A stretch of DNA of 64,000 bases from Dactylonectria macrodidyma (GCA_020744425.1 JAGMUV010000021.1:62001-126000); one strand, 5' to 3'; shown: positions 9,628-22,299, numbered from the stretch's first letter. Numbers and translations: made by a program. The notes: a model not told the origin generated them from the letters alone.

Positions 9628-11991
9628 ATGGCATACCCCGCCCCCTTTGGCGGCAGCGTCCTAGCCCAATGGCCCAACAACTCTCAGCCCTTTGATTACG
9701 GCACGGTCCCAGTCGGCAAGGTCGGAGACGTCGACTACATCCGCCTCCTTGAGATACTCCCCGCGACGTCAGGCTGGGTGGGAGGAGGTGGTGGTGGTTC
9801 TAATGGCGGCGCGGCCTGGCCAACCCCTGGCTTCGGACACTCGGCCACCTCAGCCTTCGGCCCGTGGGCGAACCAGATCGCCGCCGCGTCGGCGCCACCA
9901 CAGGCCCCGCTCAGCTGCCGGCTCATCAGCGAGCCTCTCCGGGACGGCATGCCGCCATTTGCGGCGCTGTCGTACACGTGGGGTGATGACAAAGACGTCG
10001 TCACGATACGGTGCAACGGAAGGACCCTGCAAATCACCAGGAGCCTGCTCATCGCCCTCGAGGCACTGCAAAACGACCACCCGGCCGTCCTTTCGAGGAC
10101 CCAGTACATTTGGGCCGATGGTATCTGCATCAACCAGGACAAGAGCAGTTCCGACAAGCCCCAACAGATCCCCCTCATGGCAGAGTTGTACCGTCGAGCT
10201 ACCCAGGTCATCGTCTGGCTAGGGCCGGAGCACGACCCCGGCCCGTCCACCAGTGCATCCCAACCGGGCACGGGGCCGGCATCGGCATCGGCATCGGCGT
10301 CGGCATGGCAGCCGCGCGGGCCCATCATGTCGATGGCAGCAGGCTCCGGCGGGGGCCCGAGGGACATTGACCACGCCATCCCCTGCATCCGCAAGTGCGC
10401 CAACGCACTCGTAGCCCGCCCCGGCGCGTCGGCCGCGGCCATGTCCATGCAAGAATGGGCGGCTCTCGGGTTCTATTCCGCGGAGGAGCTCAAGCTCCAG
10501 CTCCGGGCCTTCTACAAGCTTCTCCAACGGCGCTGGTTCGGCCGCGTTTGGACCATCCAGGAGCACGCCGTGGCCCGGTCCGTCGTCATCCTCTGTGGGC
10601 GCCATCAGATCAGCGAGGCCGACATGATGAACGCCGGGGCCTTCCTGGCATCGTCCGGAGCGGACAGCTTGGTGGCGAACTGGGGCAAGAACCCGCTCAT
10701 CCTGATGCACGGAATCAAATCGGAGCAGAATGCCGGGGCTAAGCCGCCGCTGCTGAACGCGCTGGCGCATTTTCGGCACAGGGATGCGGGGGATCCCAAG
10801 GACAAGATCTATGCCGTGTGTGACCTTGCATCCGACAGTGGGCCGACGGGGTTGAACATCAAGATTGATCCAAATGCCACTATCGACAAGCAGGATCCGA
10901 ACTGGAGGGAAAAGGCCAGGATCGAGGTCGGCAATTTGTACCGGAGCGTGGCCATCAAGTTTCTCTGCGAGTACGAGAACCTCGATATCGTATCGCTGGC
11001 CGGCAGGTACACGCCCGCCACAGAAATTTCTCAATCCACCTACGAAGGGAGGGGACGGCATGCGGATCGGCCCACCCTGCCATCGTGGGTACCGGACTGG
11101 TCGCTCCCGGACTCCACCGTTTCGATCCAGCTACTCGAGGAAAAGAAAATGCTTCGCGGGCCTGCTGCCCAAAGCCTGGGCATGTTCTCGGGTCAGTATC
11201 ACCAACAACCGACGTACATGTTCCCCCTGGACCAGGAGCCAACTATCTTCGCCGCATCCGGAAACACCAAGTACCACTTCGACCTCGTCACTCCCGGCGG
11301 ACCAGGTCTCCGCGTCCGCGGCATTATCCTCGACCGCATCGCCCGGGTCGGGACCTGGGCCGACGAGTACCTCCCCGTCCCGTCCGCGTGGTGGGCCGAC
11401 GAGCCATCCGAGAACCAACTCGCCCTGGCGGTCCGCATCCTCGACCGGCTCTGCGACTGGATGGACCTCACGGCGGCCGAGTCCGGCCGGGCGTACCCGG
11501 CTACGGGTGAGACGCTCCTGGACGTCTTCTGGCAGACGATGCGGTGCGGACACTTCCGGCTGGGGTTCGCCCGCGAGAGGCAGATCTTTCTGGAGTTTTA
11601 CGCCGCGGCCAGGTCGTGCATGGCCCTGTGCCGGGGTCTCAGGTCGCAGCCCTGGCTCCGGCCCGCGGCCCTGGCGGCGCACACGGCGTACAAGGCCGCG
11701 ACGGGCGGGATGAACAGCGGGGGGTGGATGTCGTTCTTGGCGCGGACGAAGATGCATACCGGGAATAGGGGCATGTTCGTCACGTCGACAAGGGGTCTCG
11801 TAGGGTTGGCGCCCAAGGGGAGCGCAACAGGGGACAGTATCGTCATCTTCCAGGGCGGCAGTGTGCCGTTTGTAGTTCGCGCGGCGCCGGACGGCCAGAA
11901 CTGGGAAATTGTCGGGGCTTGCTATGTGCACGGCGCCATGCATGGCCAGCTGTTTTACCCCGAGAGCTGCGTGCCGATGGTGATTGTGTAG
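9628..11991 (+). CDS. HET-domain protein (heterokaryon incompatibility type)
   Basis: An intronless ORF of 787 residues from ATG to TAG. The HET domain lies at about residues 95-330: FAALSYTWGDD (111-121), then IWADGICINQD (161-171), MAELYRRATQVIVWLGPE, and RRWFGRVWTIQEH. Two low-complexity inserts interrupt it: a Gly run (51-60) and an Ala/Ser tract (about 220-240). The rest matches the long C-terminal region of such proteins: DPKDKIYAVCDLASD, LPSWVPDWS, and a final SVPFVVR...GACYVHGAMHGQ block. By family knowledge HET domains trigger growth arrest and cell death when non-self is sensed. GC content and GC3 are clearly higher than in the neighbours, so it may have a different history. No sensor domain (NACHT or repeats) is attached. 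Confidence 0.92.
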   Translation: MAYPAPFGGSVLAQWPNNSQPFDYGTVPVGKVGDVDYIRLLEILPATSGWVGGGGGGSNGGAAWPTPGFGHSATSAFGPWANQIAAASAPPQAPLSCRLISEPLRDGMPPFAALSYTWGDDKDVVTIRCNGRTLQITRSLLIALEALQNDHPAVLSRTQYIWADGICINQDKSSSDKPQQIPLMAELYRRATQVIVWLGPEHDPGPSTSASQPGTGPASASASASAWQPRGPIMSMAAGSGGGPRDIDHAIPCIRKCANALVARPGASAAAMSMQEWAALGFYSAEELKLQLRAFYKLLQRRWFGRVWTIQEHAVARSVVILCGRHQISEADMMNAGAFLASSGADSLVANWGKNPLILMHGIKSEQNAGAKPPLLNALAHFRHRDAGDPKDKIYAVCDLASDSGPTGLNIKIDPNATIDKQDPNWREKARIEVGNLYRSVAIKFLCEYENLDIVSLAGRYTPATEISQSTYEGRGRHADRPTLPSWVPDWSLPDSTVSIQLLEEKKMLRGPAAQSLGMFSGQYHQQPTYMFPLDQEPTIFAASGNTKYHFDLVTPGGPGLRVRGIILDRIARVGTWADEYLPVPSAWWADEPSENQLALAVRILDRLCDWMDLTAAESGRAYPATGETLLDVFWQTMRCGHFRLGFARERQIFLEFYAAARSCMALCRGLRSQPWLRPAALAAHTAYKAATGGMNSGGWMSFLARTKMHTGNRGMFVTSTRGLVGLAPKGSATGDSIVIFQGGSVPFVVRAAPDGQNWEIVGACYVHGAMHGQLFYPESCVPMVIV

Positions 11992-14419
11992 GGAGGAAGG
12001 GTCCAGTCATCAATAGGTCCAGTCTTCAATGTTTTCAACACAGGCGGTGTTGAATATAGGTGGGGCACATGGGCAACCTGCTGTCCAACCGGCAAAGACG
12101 TTCAGGGAAGGTCAGGGTGCCCTTCACCCAACTCGGGGAAGCCAAAACCAGGTTTCAAATTTGTTTTTTGAAGTCACTCGAACAGCGAGAACTTTGGCCA
12201 ACCCGAGACGGCATTCGGGGTAAGCGCTCGAGATGATTTTCCCCTCTTCCAAGTTGAAGCTTGAGAAGTCAGAGATCAATAAAGTTTTGGAAACCCCCGT
12301 TCTGTCAATTGCGCTTTAGGTTGCCACAGGCTGGGGCCATTAGGTGGGCTAGCCTTTCATCAGTCACGCATCACGCATCTTCTGACTTGTCCGTCGTCAC
12401 GTATTCCGTACTTCAATGGAACCACTGTGAGGTTCAAAGTAGTGAGTCGGTTTCTGGATGTTCCAGTCGAAATCACGGAAAGCATACGTGTCAACAAACC
12501 GCGTGCAGTCTCCAGAGCGACGTCCGTGCAGGGCGACGCATTTTAATGTTTTTGAAATATTAAACTGAGCTAACTTAAGGGGTATATAACTTATACCTAA
12601 TGTAATTATCTTATTGATTTGTGTTGAATTGAAGCTTTTATGACATGATGTAATTGGTAGGGCTGGGAGTCAACCTTGCGAAACATTATGGCTACACGAA
12701 GATGCCAACTTCCTTTCCCCATCCCAGACCTCGCTATAGTATTAAGACTCGAATCCTTTCATAAAAACTCCAACTTCATTTATTCTTTTATTTACTCATC
12801 ACGTATTATTAACGCCTTCCAATGGGGAGAGCTAAACTAGGCTGCGAAAGGAGCTCGGAGAAAGAAAGCAATATCGTAAATGGGGAATTAGTCCTGAGAA
12901 AGATTCAACCTGTAATAGAACGGAACTACGCTAAGAAGGTGCAACTATGGCTTAAGTATATTATATTGCTTAACTAAATGTGTTTACAGACTACGTAAGA
13001 CTTAACCCCACCTAGCCACCACCGCTCACCGCGTCACACCGGGAACTCGCCCGGGGCCTTGCCGATGCCGGGACCCCCTCCAAACCTTTGTTGGCCTAAA
13101 GGGGCAAGACGCAGTTGCCTTGAAAAGAGATGCATGAGAAATTGTGGTGGGGCAGTGAGGGGAGAAGCTGTCAACTCAGCAGCAAGTGCGACTGGAATTG
13201 GGAATTATTGGACGTGATATCTTGCCTCAGTTTGAGGTGACACGGAAGGTTGCAGCAGTGAGTAGTGGAAAGGGTATCGCTTGCCCCGCACACCCCGGCA
13301 GTATTAAACCGTAGTAGGGCAGCCTGGTCCGCTCCGCGCAGATCGCTTGGAGCTGACTAGATCTGCGTTCTCTATTCGCCATTAGAGGAGAAAAGTTGCT
13401 GATGCATTGCAGATGTTGGTTGTAACCGAGCCTCCTGTCGTACCTCACACGATCCGAAGACCAATGAGTTTCTTGTCTGCCGGCAGCAGCCAAGGCGAAT
13501 AAAACCGGCAAGATGCGGCATTTCTGCCTGATGCTCAAACCTGCAGCAGCGCCAAAACAATCATGCACTTTGCCGTCCGAACTGGACGTTGCCTTTGTTG
13601 AGCTGGGGTTGCTTACTGGGGGTTGCGGGGGGTGCGTGATCGGCCGTGCTAAGTTTGAGGGGGGCCGACCGGTGGTCAGTGATCAAATGACCCTCTTGGT
13701 GTTGCTCAAGACGTGCATCCTGACGAGACATTGGATCCTGGGAGGGAGACCATTCCGTCGTTATCGCAGCCTGATTCTTGGTGCTGTGCATCATTATTGT
13801 GATCACTCTCTGTGGTATAGAGGGAGGAATGAGGCCAGGCGCAAGTGGGGCACAGATCACAACAGCGTGTCCGCGATTAATGAAAAGGTGCCTGAAAGCC
13901 ATCATGTTGCATATGGAAATCTCTACCCGAACTCTTATCTAGCACCTGCGGCTGCCTTTGCAATCGCCAACCGAAACTCAAAAGCGACTGATCCGCGTCA
14001 GTCCAAACGGTTGGCTTCGAGTTCCAAGGGTCGCTGGCAGGTCCACTTGTGTGTGAAGTTTGCGGACCTCCGCATGCCATCCGATGTAACATGCTGTGAT
14101 CGACACACCGCCCTCTGCATCCGTTGGCCGGCTGTCGTACGCCTTCGCCGATACTTGCCTAGCCAGGTGTGATTGGTGCTGCAAGAGGCAAGGACCAATT
14201 TAGAACACTGTCCAAGCTTGAATGTAACCGCAATTGATCAGTCGAAACAGGTGGATCTCTGCTACGACTCTATTGGCCGCTTTGAAAGATGGTGAGATAG
14301 CCACTACATCGTTCAGCCAGCGAGTGCCTGTGTAGAAATTCGCGCACTGACTCGCACTACCATCGCCAAAGCTTCACCTGAAGTCACTGCCGCTCTTGTA
14401 AGCACCATTGATCGAAACC
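11992..14419. other. intergenic between the two HET genes
   Basis: About 2.4 kb. 12540-13000 is AT-rich. The ORFs at 13513-14172 (+) and 13227-13905 (-) have no domain and unconvincing composition. No transposon ends seen. Confidence 0.55.
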
Positions 14420-17400
14420 ATGACTTCAGAAAAATTGCAGTGGAATTATTCCGGGCGGCGCGAGGAGGAGAGAAAGCCGGGCCCGCAGGAGGGTGGGGGT
14501 ATATGTGCACGAGACGACACCACAACCCCGCCTGACGAGGAGACTCCAGCATGCGATGTAGGCTTCCAGACGATTGCTGACCCGCCCCGGCTGCCGAAGA
14601 TGAATGTGACTTCTGCCGTTGAAACTCAAACGATCAGGTCGAGAGGGGCTGGCAAGCGTGCGTCCTCTGCGCCGCCAATGTCCTGCGCCGTGTCCGCATA
14701 CTTGTTTTCTCCTTTGCCAGATGGCTGTATCCGCTTGCTTCGACTGATGCCGCATGAGGACGAACATGCCCCGATACAATGCCAACTCTTCGACTACCCT
14801 CTCCTAGACTCGGGGAGAGGGACTCATCTCTATGAGGCTTTATCCTACGTGTGGGGTTCTCCAGAAAAGCCACGGTTTGTTACCACAGATGAGGGCTACC
14901 TGCGCGTCACGGAAAATCTTCACGCGGCACTATTACGTCTGCGAGATCGCTCTCTTCAACGAATCATATGGGTCGATGCTATTTGCATCAACCAAGATGA
15001 CACGGAAGAGCGGAATCGCCAGGTTCAGTCTATGGCGAAGATCTATGCTAGAGCAAACCGTGTACTTGTTTGGCTTGAAGAGGCGACAGCGGGTGGCGGC
15101 CAAGTGAACAGAGAGGCCACAGACGATAGCCCTCGAGCGCTCGAGGAAATAGGAATTGCTGCAGGCGGCCGGTATACGAAGTCCGAGGACAGCGAGACGA
15201 AGCAGCAAGCAGTCCTCACGCTGCTTCAAAGGTCGTGGTTTCGGCGCGTCTGGGTAAGAAAAACTAACGGAATCGGTAGACGTTATTGACGAAGTCGTTT
15301 CAGGTACTTCAAGAAGTTGCTGCGGCTAGGCACATCCTGATCATGTGTCGTTCCAGGGAGATCGATGGATACGCATTCTGCTCAGGTTTGAACGCACTGA
15401 ACCTCGCCTCTGAAGATCCAGACACACAGAGTCGAATCCGTTCGGTGGCTTACCTTATAAAGGGCGCAATCCTCCGGCCTAAATACGCGACTAGTCGCTC
15501 AGACAAGTTCTCTCTTCATATTCGCCCTCTCGGGGAGCTTCTGGATATGTACCACAACCGCGAGGCTACTGATCGCCGTGACAAGGTTTATGCCTTGCTC
15601 GGCATGAGCTCAGACATCCCAGTTGGCCTATTGCCTGACTACAACATTTTGTGGAAAGACCTCTTCCATCAACTGGTTAAGTCTCTTATCGGCGAACAAG
15701 CATCTGTAGAGACTTGGGACGAGGAGGAGATTGCAGTAATCAAGAGCCAGGGCTGTGTTCTTGGTAAGGTATCCTCGGTGCCAAGCGACGATGCTTGGCA
15801 TGATAGACAGAACGTGGACATCGTTTTGAAGAATCTATCTGGATCCTCGATGAAAGGTAGTGGCCGCTGGACCATCCATGCGTCAGCAACGTCCATCCAG
15901 GAGGGTGATGTCATCTGTCTTCTACAAGGAGCAGCAAAGCCTACGATCATCAGGCTATACGAGGATTATTGTGCTATTGTCGCAATTACTGTTACCCCTA
16001 CGAACGAAAAAGGAGGGCCAGCTATCAACTGGCCCGATCATTTACGACAGAAAACAACTTTCCCCCGTGAGTTTCTACTTGTCTGGGACTGGGAAATGTC
16101 CTCGGGAAGGCTGGAAGATAAAGGAGACTACGAATGCTTCTTAAACAGCCGAGTATCGGAGCATGCAAAGACAGAATTGGGAAAACCTTTAGACAAGGCG
16201 GCCAGATTAGAGAACATCGGATTTCTATTGGGAGACTCGGAAAAGTATGAAGACGCAGCCAAGAAATTTCGAAAAACAATAGAGGCTTACACAAGGGTAT
16301 TTGGAAAAGAACATCCACACACGCTAGCAGCTATGGACAGTCTGGCATGGACATACAGAAGTCAAGGCGGTGAGGAGAACACAAAGAAAGCTGAGAAGCT
16401 GCTGATTCTGGCTGATCTCCTTGGGCGTAGAGGAGACTACGTCGAGGTTAGAGAAGATGGGATGGTCCGAATTGCGGAATCATTTGATGAACAAGTAATG
16501 ACGATTCTGCTCGACCGAATGCAGGATGAGGTTCAGATCACGGAAGGAGTTGTGAAGGCAGCAGCGGGAAACGAGGGGAAAGGGAATAAAGTGATGAGAC
16601 TGCTCCTTGACCGGCGGGGAGACCAGATCATTGTCACCGAGAAGGTGGTGAAGGCGGCAGCGGACAACTATGGGAATGGGAAGGAAGTGATGAGACTGCT
16701 CCTCGACCGGCGGGGAGACCAGATCACCGTCACCGAGGAGATGGTACGCACTATTGCCAGACGATTTGATGGACAAGTGATGACACTGCTCCTTGACCGG
16801 CAGGGAGATCGGATCACTATCACTGAGGGGGTGGTGAAGGCAGCAGCAGGTAACTATGGGAGTGGGAAGGAAGTGATAAAACTACTTCTAGACCGGCGGG
16901 GAGACCATATCACCGTCACCGAAGAGGTGGTACGCACTATTGCCGGGCGATTTGATGGACAAGTGATGACACAGCTCCTTGACCGGCAGGGAGACCAGAT
17001 CACCGTCACCGAGGAGGTGGTGAAGGCAGCAGCGGGCAACTATAGGAGTGGGGAGGAAGTGTTGACACTACTCCTCGACCGGTGGGGAGACCAGATTACC
17101 GTTACCGAAGAGATGGTACGCACTATTGCCGGACGATTTGATGGACAAGTGATGACACGGCTCCTTGACCGGCGGGGAGACCAGATCACCATCACCGAAG
17201 GGGTGGTGAAGGCAGCAGCGGGCAACTCTAAGAGTGGGAAGGAAGTGATGATAATGCTCCTCGACTGGCCGGGAGATAAGATCAACGTCACCGAGGAGAT
17301 GGTACGCACTATAGCCGGACGATTTGATGGACAAGTGATGGCACTACTCCTTGACCGGCGGGGAGACCAGATCACCATGACCGAAGGGGTGGTGAAGGCA

Positions 17401-20319
17401 GCAGCGGGCAACTCTGGGAGTGGGAAGGAAGTAATAAGACTGCTCCTCGACCGGCGGGGAGACCATATCACCGTCACCGAAGAGGTGGTACGCACTATTG
17501 CCAGACGGTTTGATAGACAAGTGATGACACGGCTCCTTGACCGGTGGGGAGACCAGATTACTATTACTGAGGAGGTGGTGAAGGCAGCAGCGGGCAACTC
17601 TGGGAGTGGGAAGGAAGTGATGACGCTGCTCCTTGGCCGGTGGGGAGACCAGATTACCATTACCGAAGAGATAGTACGCACTATTGCCGGACGATTTGAT
17701 AGACAGGTGATGACACTGCTCTTTGACCAGCGGGGAGACCAGATCACCATCACCGAGGAGGTGGTGACAGCAGCAGCGGGCAACTCTTGGAGGGGGAAGG
17801 AAGTGATGAGACTGCTCCTTGACCGGCGGGGAGACCAGATCATTGTCACTGAGAAGGTGGTGAAGGCAGCAGCGGGCAACTATGGGAGTGGGAAGGAAGT
17901 GATGACGCTGCTCCTCGACCGGCGGGGAGACCAAATCACCGTCACCGAGGAGATAGTACGCACTATTACCGGACGATTTGATGGACAAGTGATGGCACTA
18001 CTCCTTGACCGGTGGGGAGACCAGATCACCATCACTGAGGAGGTGGTGAAGGCAGCAGCAGGCAACTATGGGAATGCGAAGGAAGTGACGACGCTGCTCC
18101 TCGACCGGTGGGGAGACCAGATCACCATCACCGAGGAGGTGGTGAAGGCAGCAGCGGGCAACTCTAATAGTGGGAAGGAATTGATGACGCTGCTCCTCGA
18201 CCGGCGGGGAGACCAGATTACCGTCACCGAAGAGGTGGTACGTACTATTGCCGGACGATTTGATGGACAGGTGATGAAACTACTCCTTGACCGGCAGGGA
18301 GACCAGATCACCGTCACTGAAGAGGTGGTACGCACTATTGCCAGACGATTTGATGGACAAGTGATGACACGGCTCCTTGACCGGTGGGGAGACCAGATTA
18401 ACATCACCGAGGAGGTGGTGAGGGCAGCAGCGAGTAACTATGGGAATGCGAAGGAAGTGATGATGCTGCTCCTTAACCGGTGGGGAGACCAGATTACCGT
18501 CACTGAAGAGGTGGTACGCACTATTGCCGGGCGATTTGATGGACAAGTGATAACACGGCTCCTTGACCAGCAGGGAGACCAGATCACCATCACTGAGGAG
18601 GTGGTGAAGGCAGCAGCGGGTAACTATAGGAGTGGGAAGGAAGTGATGGCGCTACTCCTCGACCGGTGGGGACACCAGATCACCATCACTGAGGAGGTGG
18701 TGATGGCAGCAGTGGGCAACTCTGAGAATGGGAAGGAAGTGATGACGCTGCTCCTTGACCGGTGGGGAGACCAGATTACCATTACCGAAGAGGTAGTACG
18801 CACTATTACCGGACGATTTGATGGACAAGTGATGGCACTACTCCTTGACCAGCAGGGAGACCAGATCACCATCACTGAGGAGGTGGTGAAGGCAGCAGCG
18901 GGTAACTATAGGAGTGGGAAGGAGGTGATGGCGCTACTCCTCGACCGGTGGGGAGACCAGATCACCGTCACTAAAGAAGTGGTGATGGCAGCAGCGGGCA
19001 ACTCTGGGAATGCGAAGGAAGTGATGACACTGCTCTTTGACCGGCGGGGAGACCAGATCACAATCACCGAGGAGGTGGTAAAGGCGGCAGCGAGTAACTA
19101 TGGGAATGCGAAGCAAGTGATGACGCTGCTCCTCGACCGGTGGGGAGACCAGATCACCGTCACTGAGGAAGTTATAATAGTAGCAGCGGGCAACCATATG
19201 AATGCGAAGGAAGTTATGACGCTGCTCCTCGACCGGCGGGGAGACCAGATCACCGTCACTAAAGAAGTGGTGATGGCAGCAGCGGGCAACTCTGGGAGTG
19301 GGAAGGAAGTGATGACACTGCTCTTTGACTGGCGGGGAGACCAGATTACTATTACCGAGGAGGTGGTGAAGGCGGCAGCGGGCAACTATGGGAATGCGAA
19401 GGAAGTGATGACGCTGCTCCTCGACCGGCGGGGATACCAGATCACCATTACCGAGGAAGTGGTGATGGCAGCAGCGGGCAACTCTGGGAGTGGGAAGGAA
19501 GTGATGACGCTGCTCCTCGACTGGCCGGGAGATAAGATCAACGTCACCGAGGAGATAGTACGCACTATTGCCGGACGATTTGATGGACAAGTGATGGCAC
19601 TACTCCTTGACCGGTGGGGAGACCAGATCACCATCACCGAGGAAGTGGTGAAGGCAGCAGCAGGCAACTATGGGAATGCGACGGAAGTGATAACGCTGCT
19701 CCTCGACCGGTGGGGAGACCAGATTAACATCACCGAGGAAGTGGTGAAGGTAGCTGCCGGAAACGAATGGAGAGGGAAAGAAGTGATGAAACTGCTCCTA
19801 GACCGGCGAAGAGAAGCGACTATAGCCTCAATTACGGAGGAGACAATTACTGCTGCCGCAACATGTGGGCAAACCCCGATTCTGGACCTCTTGTCTCAGC
19901 AGAATGGTCTCATCTCTGTTCAGGACGAATGGCGTTGCATCGCAAAGTTCTACAATGTAGCAAAAGCTGGAGACATTCGCCGTGTTGAACAGCTCATACA
20001 TCAAGGAACCAAGTCAGATATGAAGAATATCAGGGGGGAAACGCCTTTATGGATTGCAGCAAAGAATGAACACCACGCAGTCGTCAAGGTTCTGGCGCAA
20101 AGGACAGACGTGAACGTCAACTCAACGTCAATTACCGGGAGATCGCCTCTTTTCTGGCCGTCTGAGAACGGTAACGAGCGAATTGCGGCTATTCTGATGG
20201 AGGCTGGTGCGGATTCGGACCTCGTGGACGAGAATGGGGATACGGCGGTCACCGTGGCAAGAAAGAACGGGCGTAGGAGCATCGTCAAGGTACTTGAGCG
20301 GTCGGGAAGAACAAGTTAG
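14420..20319 (+). CDS. giant HET-TPR-repeat-ankyrin protein (~1,949 aa)
   Basis: Two exons: 14420-15253 (278 aa) and 15304-20319 (1,671 aa). They join across a 50-bp intron (gtaaga, branch ctaac, ttcag) that keeps the frame inside the HET domain (FRRVW + VLQEVA). The ATG at 14420 is chosen because the upstream in-frame codon at 14408 is TTG. Domains: disordered N-terminus; HET at about 120-430 (YEALSYVWGS, IIWVDAICINQDD, DRRDKVYALLG); a TPR-like segment at about 575-650 (AAKKFRKTIEAY, HPHTLAAMDSLAWTY); about 36 units of a 30- or 32-residue repeat at about 660-1785; three ankyrin-like repeats at about 1820-1945 (RGETPLWIAAKNEHHAVVKV). The layout is that of a HET effector joined to a large repeat sensor, without NACHT. 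Despite its length the array has no stop. Signalling cell death in non-self recognition is inferred from the HET domain. Confidence 0.88.
16447..19830 (+). repeat. coding tandem array, ~36 units of 90 or 96 bp
   Basis: Two unit types alternate. Type A (30 aa, 90 bp) has the core VRTIAGRFDGQVMTLLLDR. Type B (32 aa, 96 bp) has the core VVKAAAGNYGSGKEVMTLLL. Both end with RGDQIT(V/I)TEE. I count about 13 A and 23 B units; the first half is mostly strict A-B alternation (186-bp pairs), the second half has runs of B. Identity between units is very high in DNA as well as protein. Variation concentrates at few positions: NY/NS, GSG/GNA/RSG, R/W/Q in DR(R/W/Q)GD. Both edge units diverge, as expected if new units arise by unequal exchange in the middle. 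Each unit looks like a pair of helices, ankyrin-like in size; I know no formal name for it. Confidence 0.9.
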
Positions 20320-22299
20320 CTTAAATTCAACGTTTTGCCTTGAGGATCGAAAGGTTCTTTCTTCTGCGCCCTCGTTCGTAAGCTCGGGTCACATGGGCCA
20401 CGCTCTGCGCAGTTGCCAGTTCCAGGAAGCTGCTGATATAAATCTAGATATATGATCCACTCTCAGAGTCCAAGATCTCAAACGACGTCTCCATTGGCGA
20501 GTCCGGAACCGTGTCGTGAAGTTCTTCATTCGGTAAGAGATCAAACGGCTCCAGCACAGGCACAAAGTGGTCAGCTGGTCAAGGGCAGATCGCATGAACG
20601 GGGCCGTAGGGTTCGGCCAACTTCCAAGCGACACATTCTATCTTGTTGCCATACGGCAAACGCTCCTCGTGTACTCGAAGATAGGCCACTTGGTTCTTTT
20701 CATGCCAGGTGAAACCGACTTGCCGTTGATATCAGAAACGTGAATGCCCGGTGTTGCCTTCTGGATATAGGGATTTTATGATGGATCAGATTGGGTATAT
20801 ATGCCTCACGGAGGTGGAGCGGACTTCGGCCGCTCTAAGAACCGACGCAAGGGCTCGCGCACGTGAATCGCAGGAGAAAGGAAAGGGGCCAGCGATGTGA
20901 CGACATTAGAAGCGAACTAAGGACACATGGATGAGAACTTGGTTGCTCAGCTGGTCAGGTGTTGACGTGATGTACAACGCTGCCAGAATTAATATCTCTG
21001 GTGGAGTTCCAAGGTATATTCACGCCTTCCAGTTGGGAAGGGTCATGTTCAAAGCATCATACGCTCCTGCCCCTCATCGGTCGGCCCGAAAGTGATGCTG
21101 GCTGCCATCACTCCTTCCTTTGCCCCCCGGAGTCCACCCAGACGTTCCTCTCGAGACACCATTCATGCGTCTCAGTCAGAAGATTCATCCTCCTGAATCC
21201 AAACTCCACTCTCATCAATGCTCGCTTACGGTACTAGCCAATTCCTTCTCGCCACTACCTTCTCGGGCGGCTACACCTTCATTATTCAAGGCTTCATATC
21301 CCAGGCCAACTCCAAGGCGAGGCAGATATCTGCCGCACCAGGGTGCGTGCTGGAGAGTCGGCGACGAATACAATGAACTATGCGCGTGAATGGATGGCGG
21401 GAGATATGACGCATGGTTAATCTGCGGGCGGTAGTGTGGGTCAGGGAACGAGGCAGGCCTCGGGACAGCCGGTTGAAGACACGAGGACCTTGAGCCGAAG
21501 CTGAAGGCGCCTTTGCTAGTATCGAAGATATCCTGGTTTAACGCGACAAGGTTGATGGCATGGGCCTTTCCCTTTGGTTGGGGAGGTTTGTGAGATGGCT
21601 CGTGCTGGGTGAGACCGTTCCTCCTTGTTGAGACCGTATGACTAAGATGGTCCGATCTGCTGGTGGCTGGGATGTGGATACTATGTAAGGAGCTGTGCTC
21701 CTCTCAGACATAAGTAACTTAGTCCTTTTAATATCACCGACAACCTATTCGTTTCATCACTCCTCTTGCTCCTGAGTGCTACCCATCTTGGGCATCTCGA
21801 CCTTCATATCGTATTGCCTTCCCTTTCCTGTTTATCCTCACCCATAAATCCCTCGCAGCCTTGTATTCCATAGTAGATTCAAGATCTTGATGCCACTTGA
21901 GTCAAGCTTCGAAATCGATCGACCAATCGATTTGATCGATTCGATTAATCGATTCGATTTCGATTTCGATCGATCGTCGATCGCCACATTTCATCAAGGG
22001 TGTCCATGGTAGGTAGCCTTGGATGTGGCACGAATGAATGAATGAATGAAATTTACCCCGCCCGGGAGGACTAACCTCATAGGGCCAGGTGCGCTAGGCT
22101 ATTTACAGTTCTAAGTTTATTGTTCGCATCTCCCAGAAGCCCCACACTCTTCCTTGTATGATGATCGTCTCGCCTCGCTTGACTCTGTGTGTTAGGCTTG
22201 CTTGAAGGCCAATTTCTCTAAGTGTTCAGCATCCTATTCTCAGCAGCTGAAGCCTAGTCTGCCAACTTGAGGCTGTTTGGTGTTAGTATCGCTAGGGTT
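20320..22299. other. intergenic, ~2 kb, no supported gene
   Basis: Only short ORFs without recognisable domains. It holds the TCGAT-rich patch at 21909-21984 and a short (gaat)n run near 22032-22050. The far end may include the 3' UTR of the LINE that lies on the minus strand. Confidence 0.55.
21909..21984. repeat. TCGAT/CGATT low-complexity palindromic patch
   Basis: About 75 bp made almost wholly of overlapping tcgat, cgatt and atcg words, so it is locally self-complementary and can fold on itself. It is not part of a gene. Nothing similar is seen elsewhere in the window. Confidence 0.8.

Noticed and set aside
13513..14172. 219-codon plus-strand ORF
   Set aside because: No domain, no hydrophobic pattern, amino-acid composition of random GC-rich sequence, and overlapping equal-length ORFs on the other strand.
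17040..19667. Long minus-strand ORFs (up to 279 aa) with repeated motifs such as SSVITSFPLPELPAAAFTTS
   Set aside because: They are antisense shadows of the tandem repeat array; the unit lengths are multiples of three and lack stops on the opposite strand by chance.
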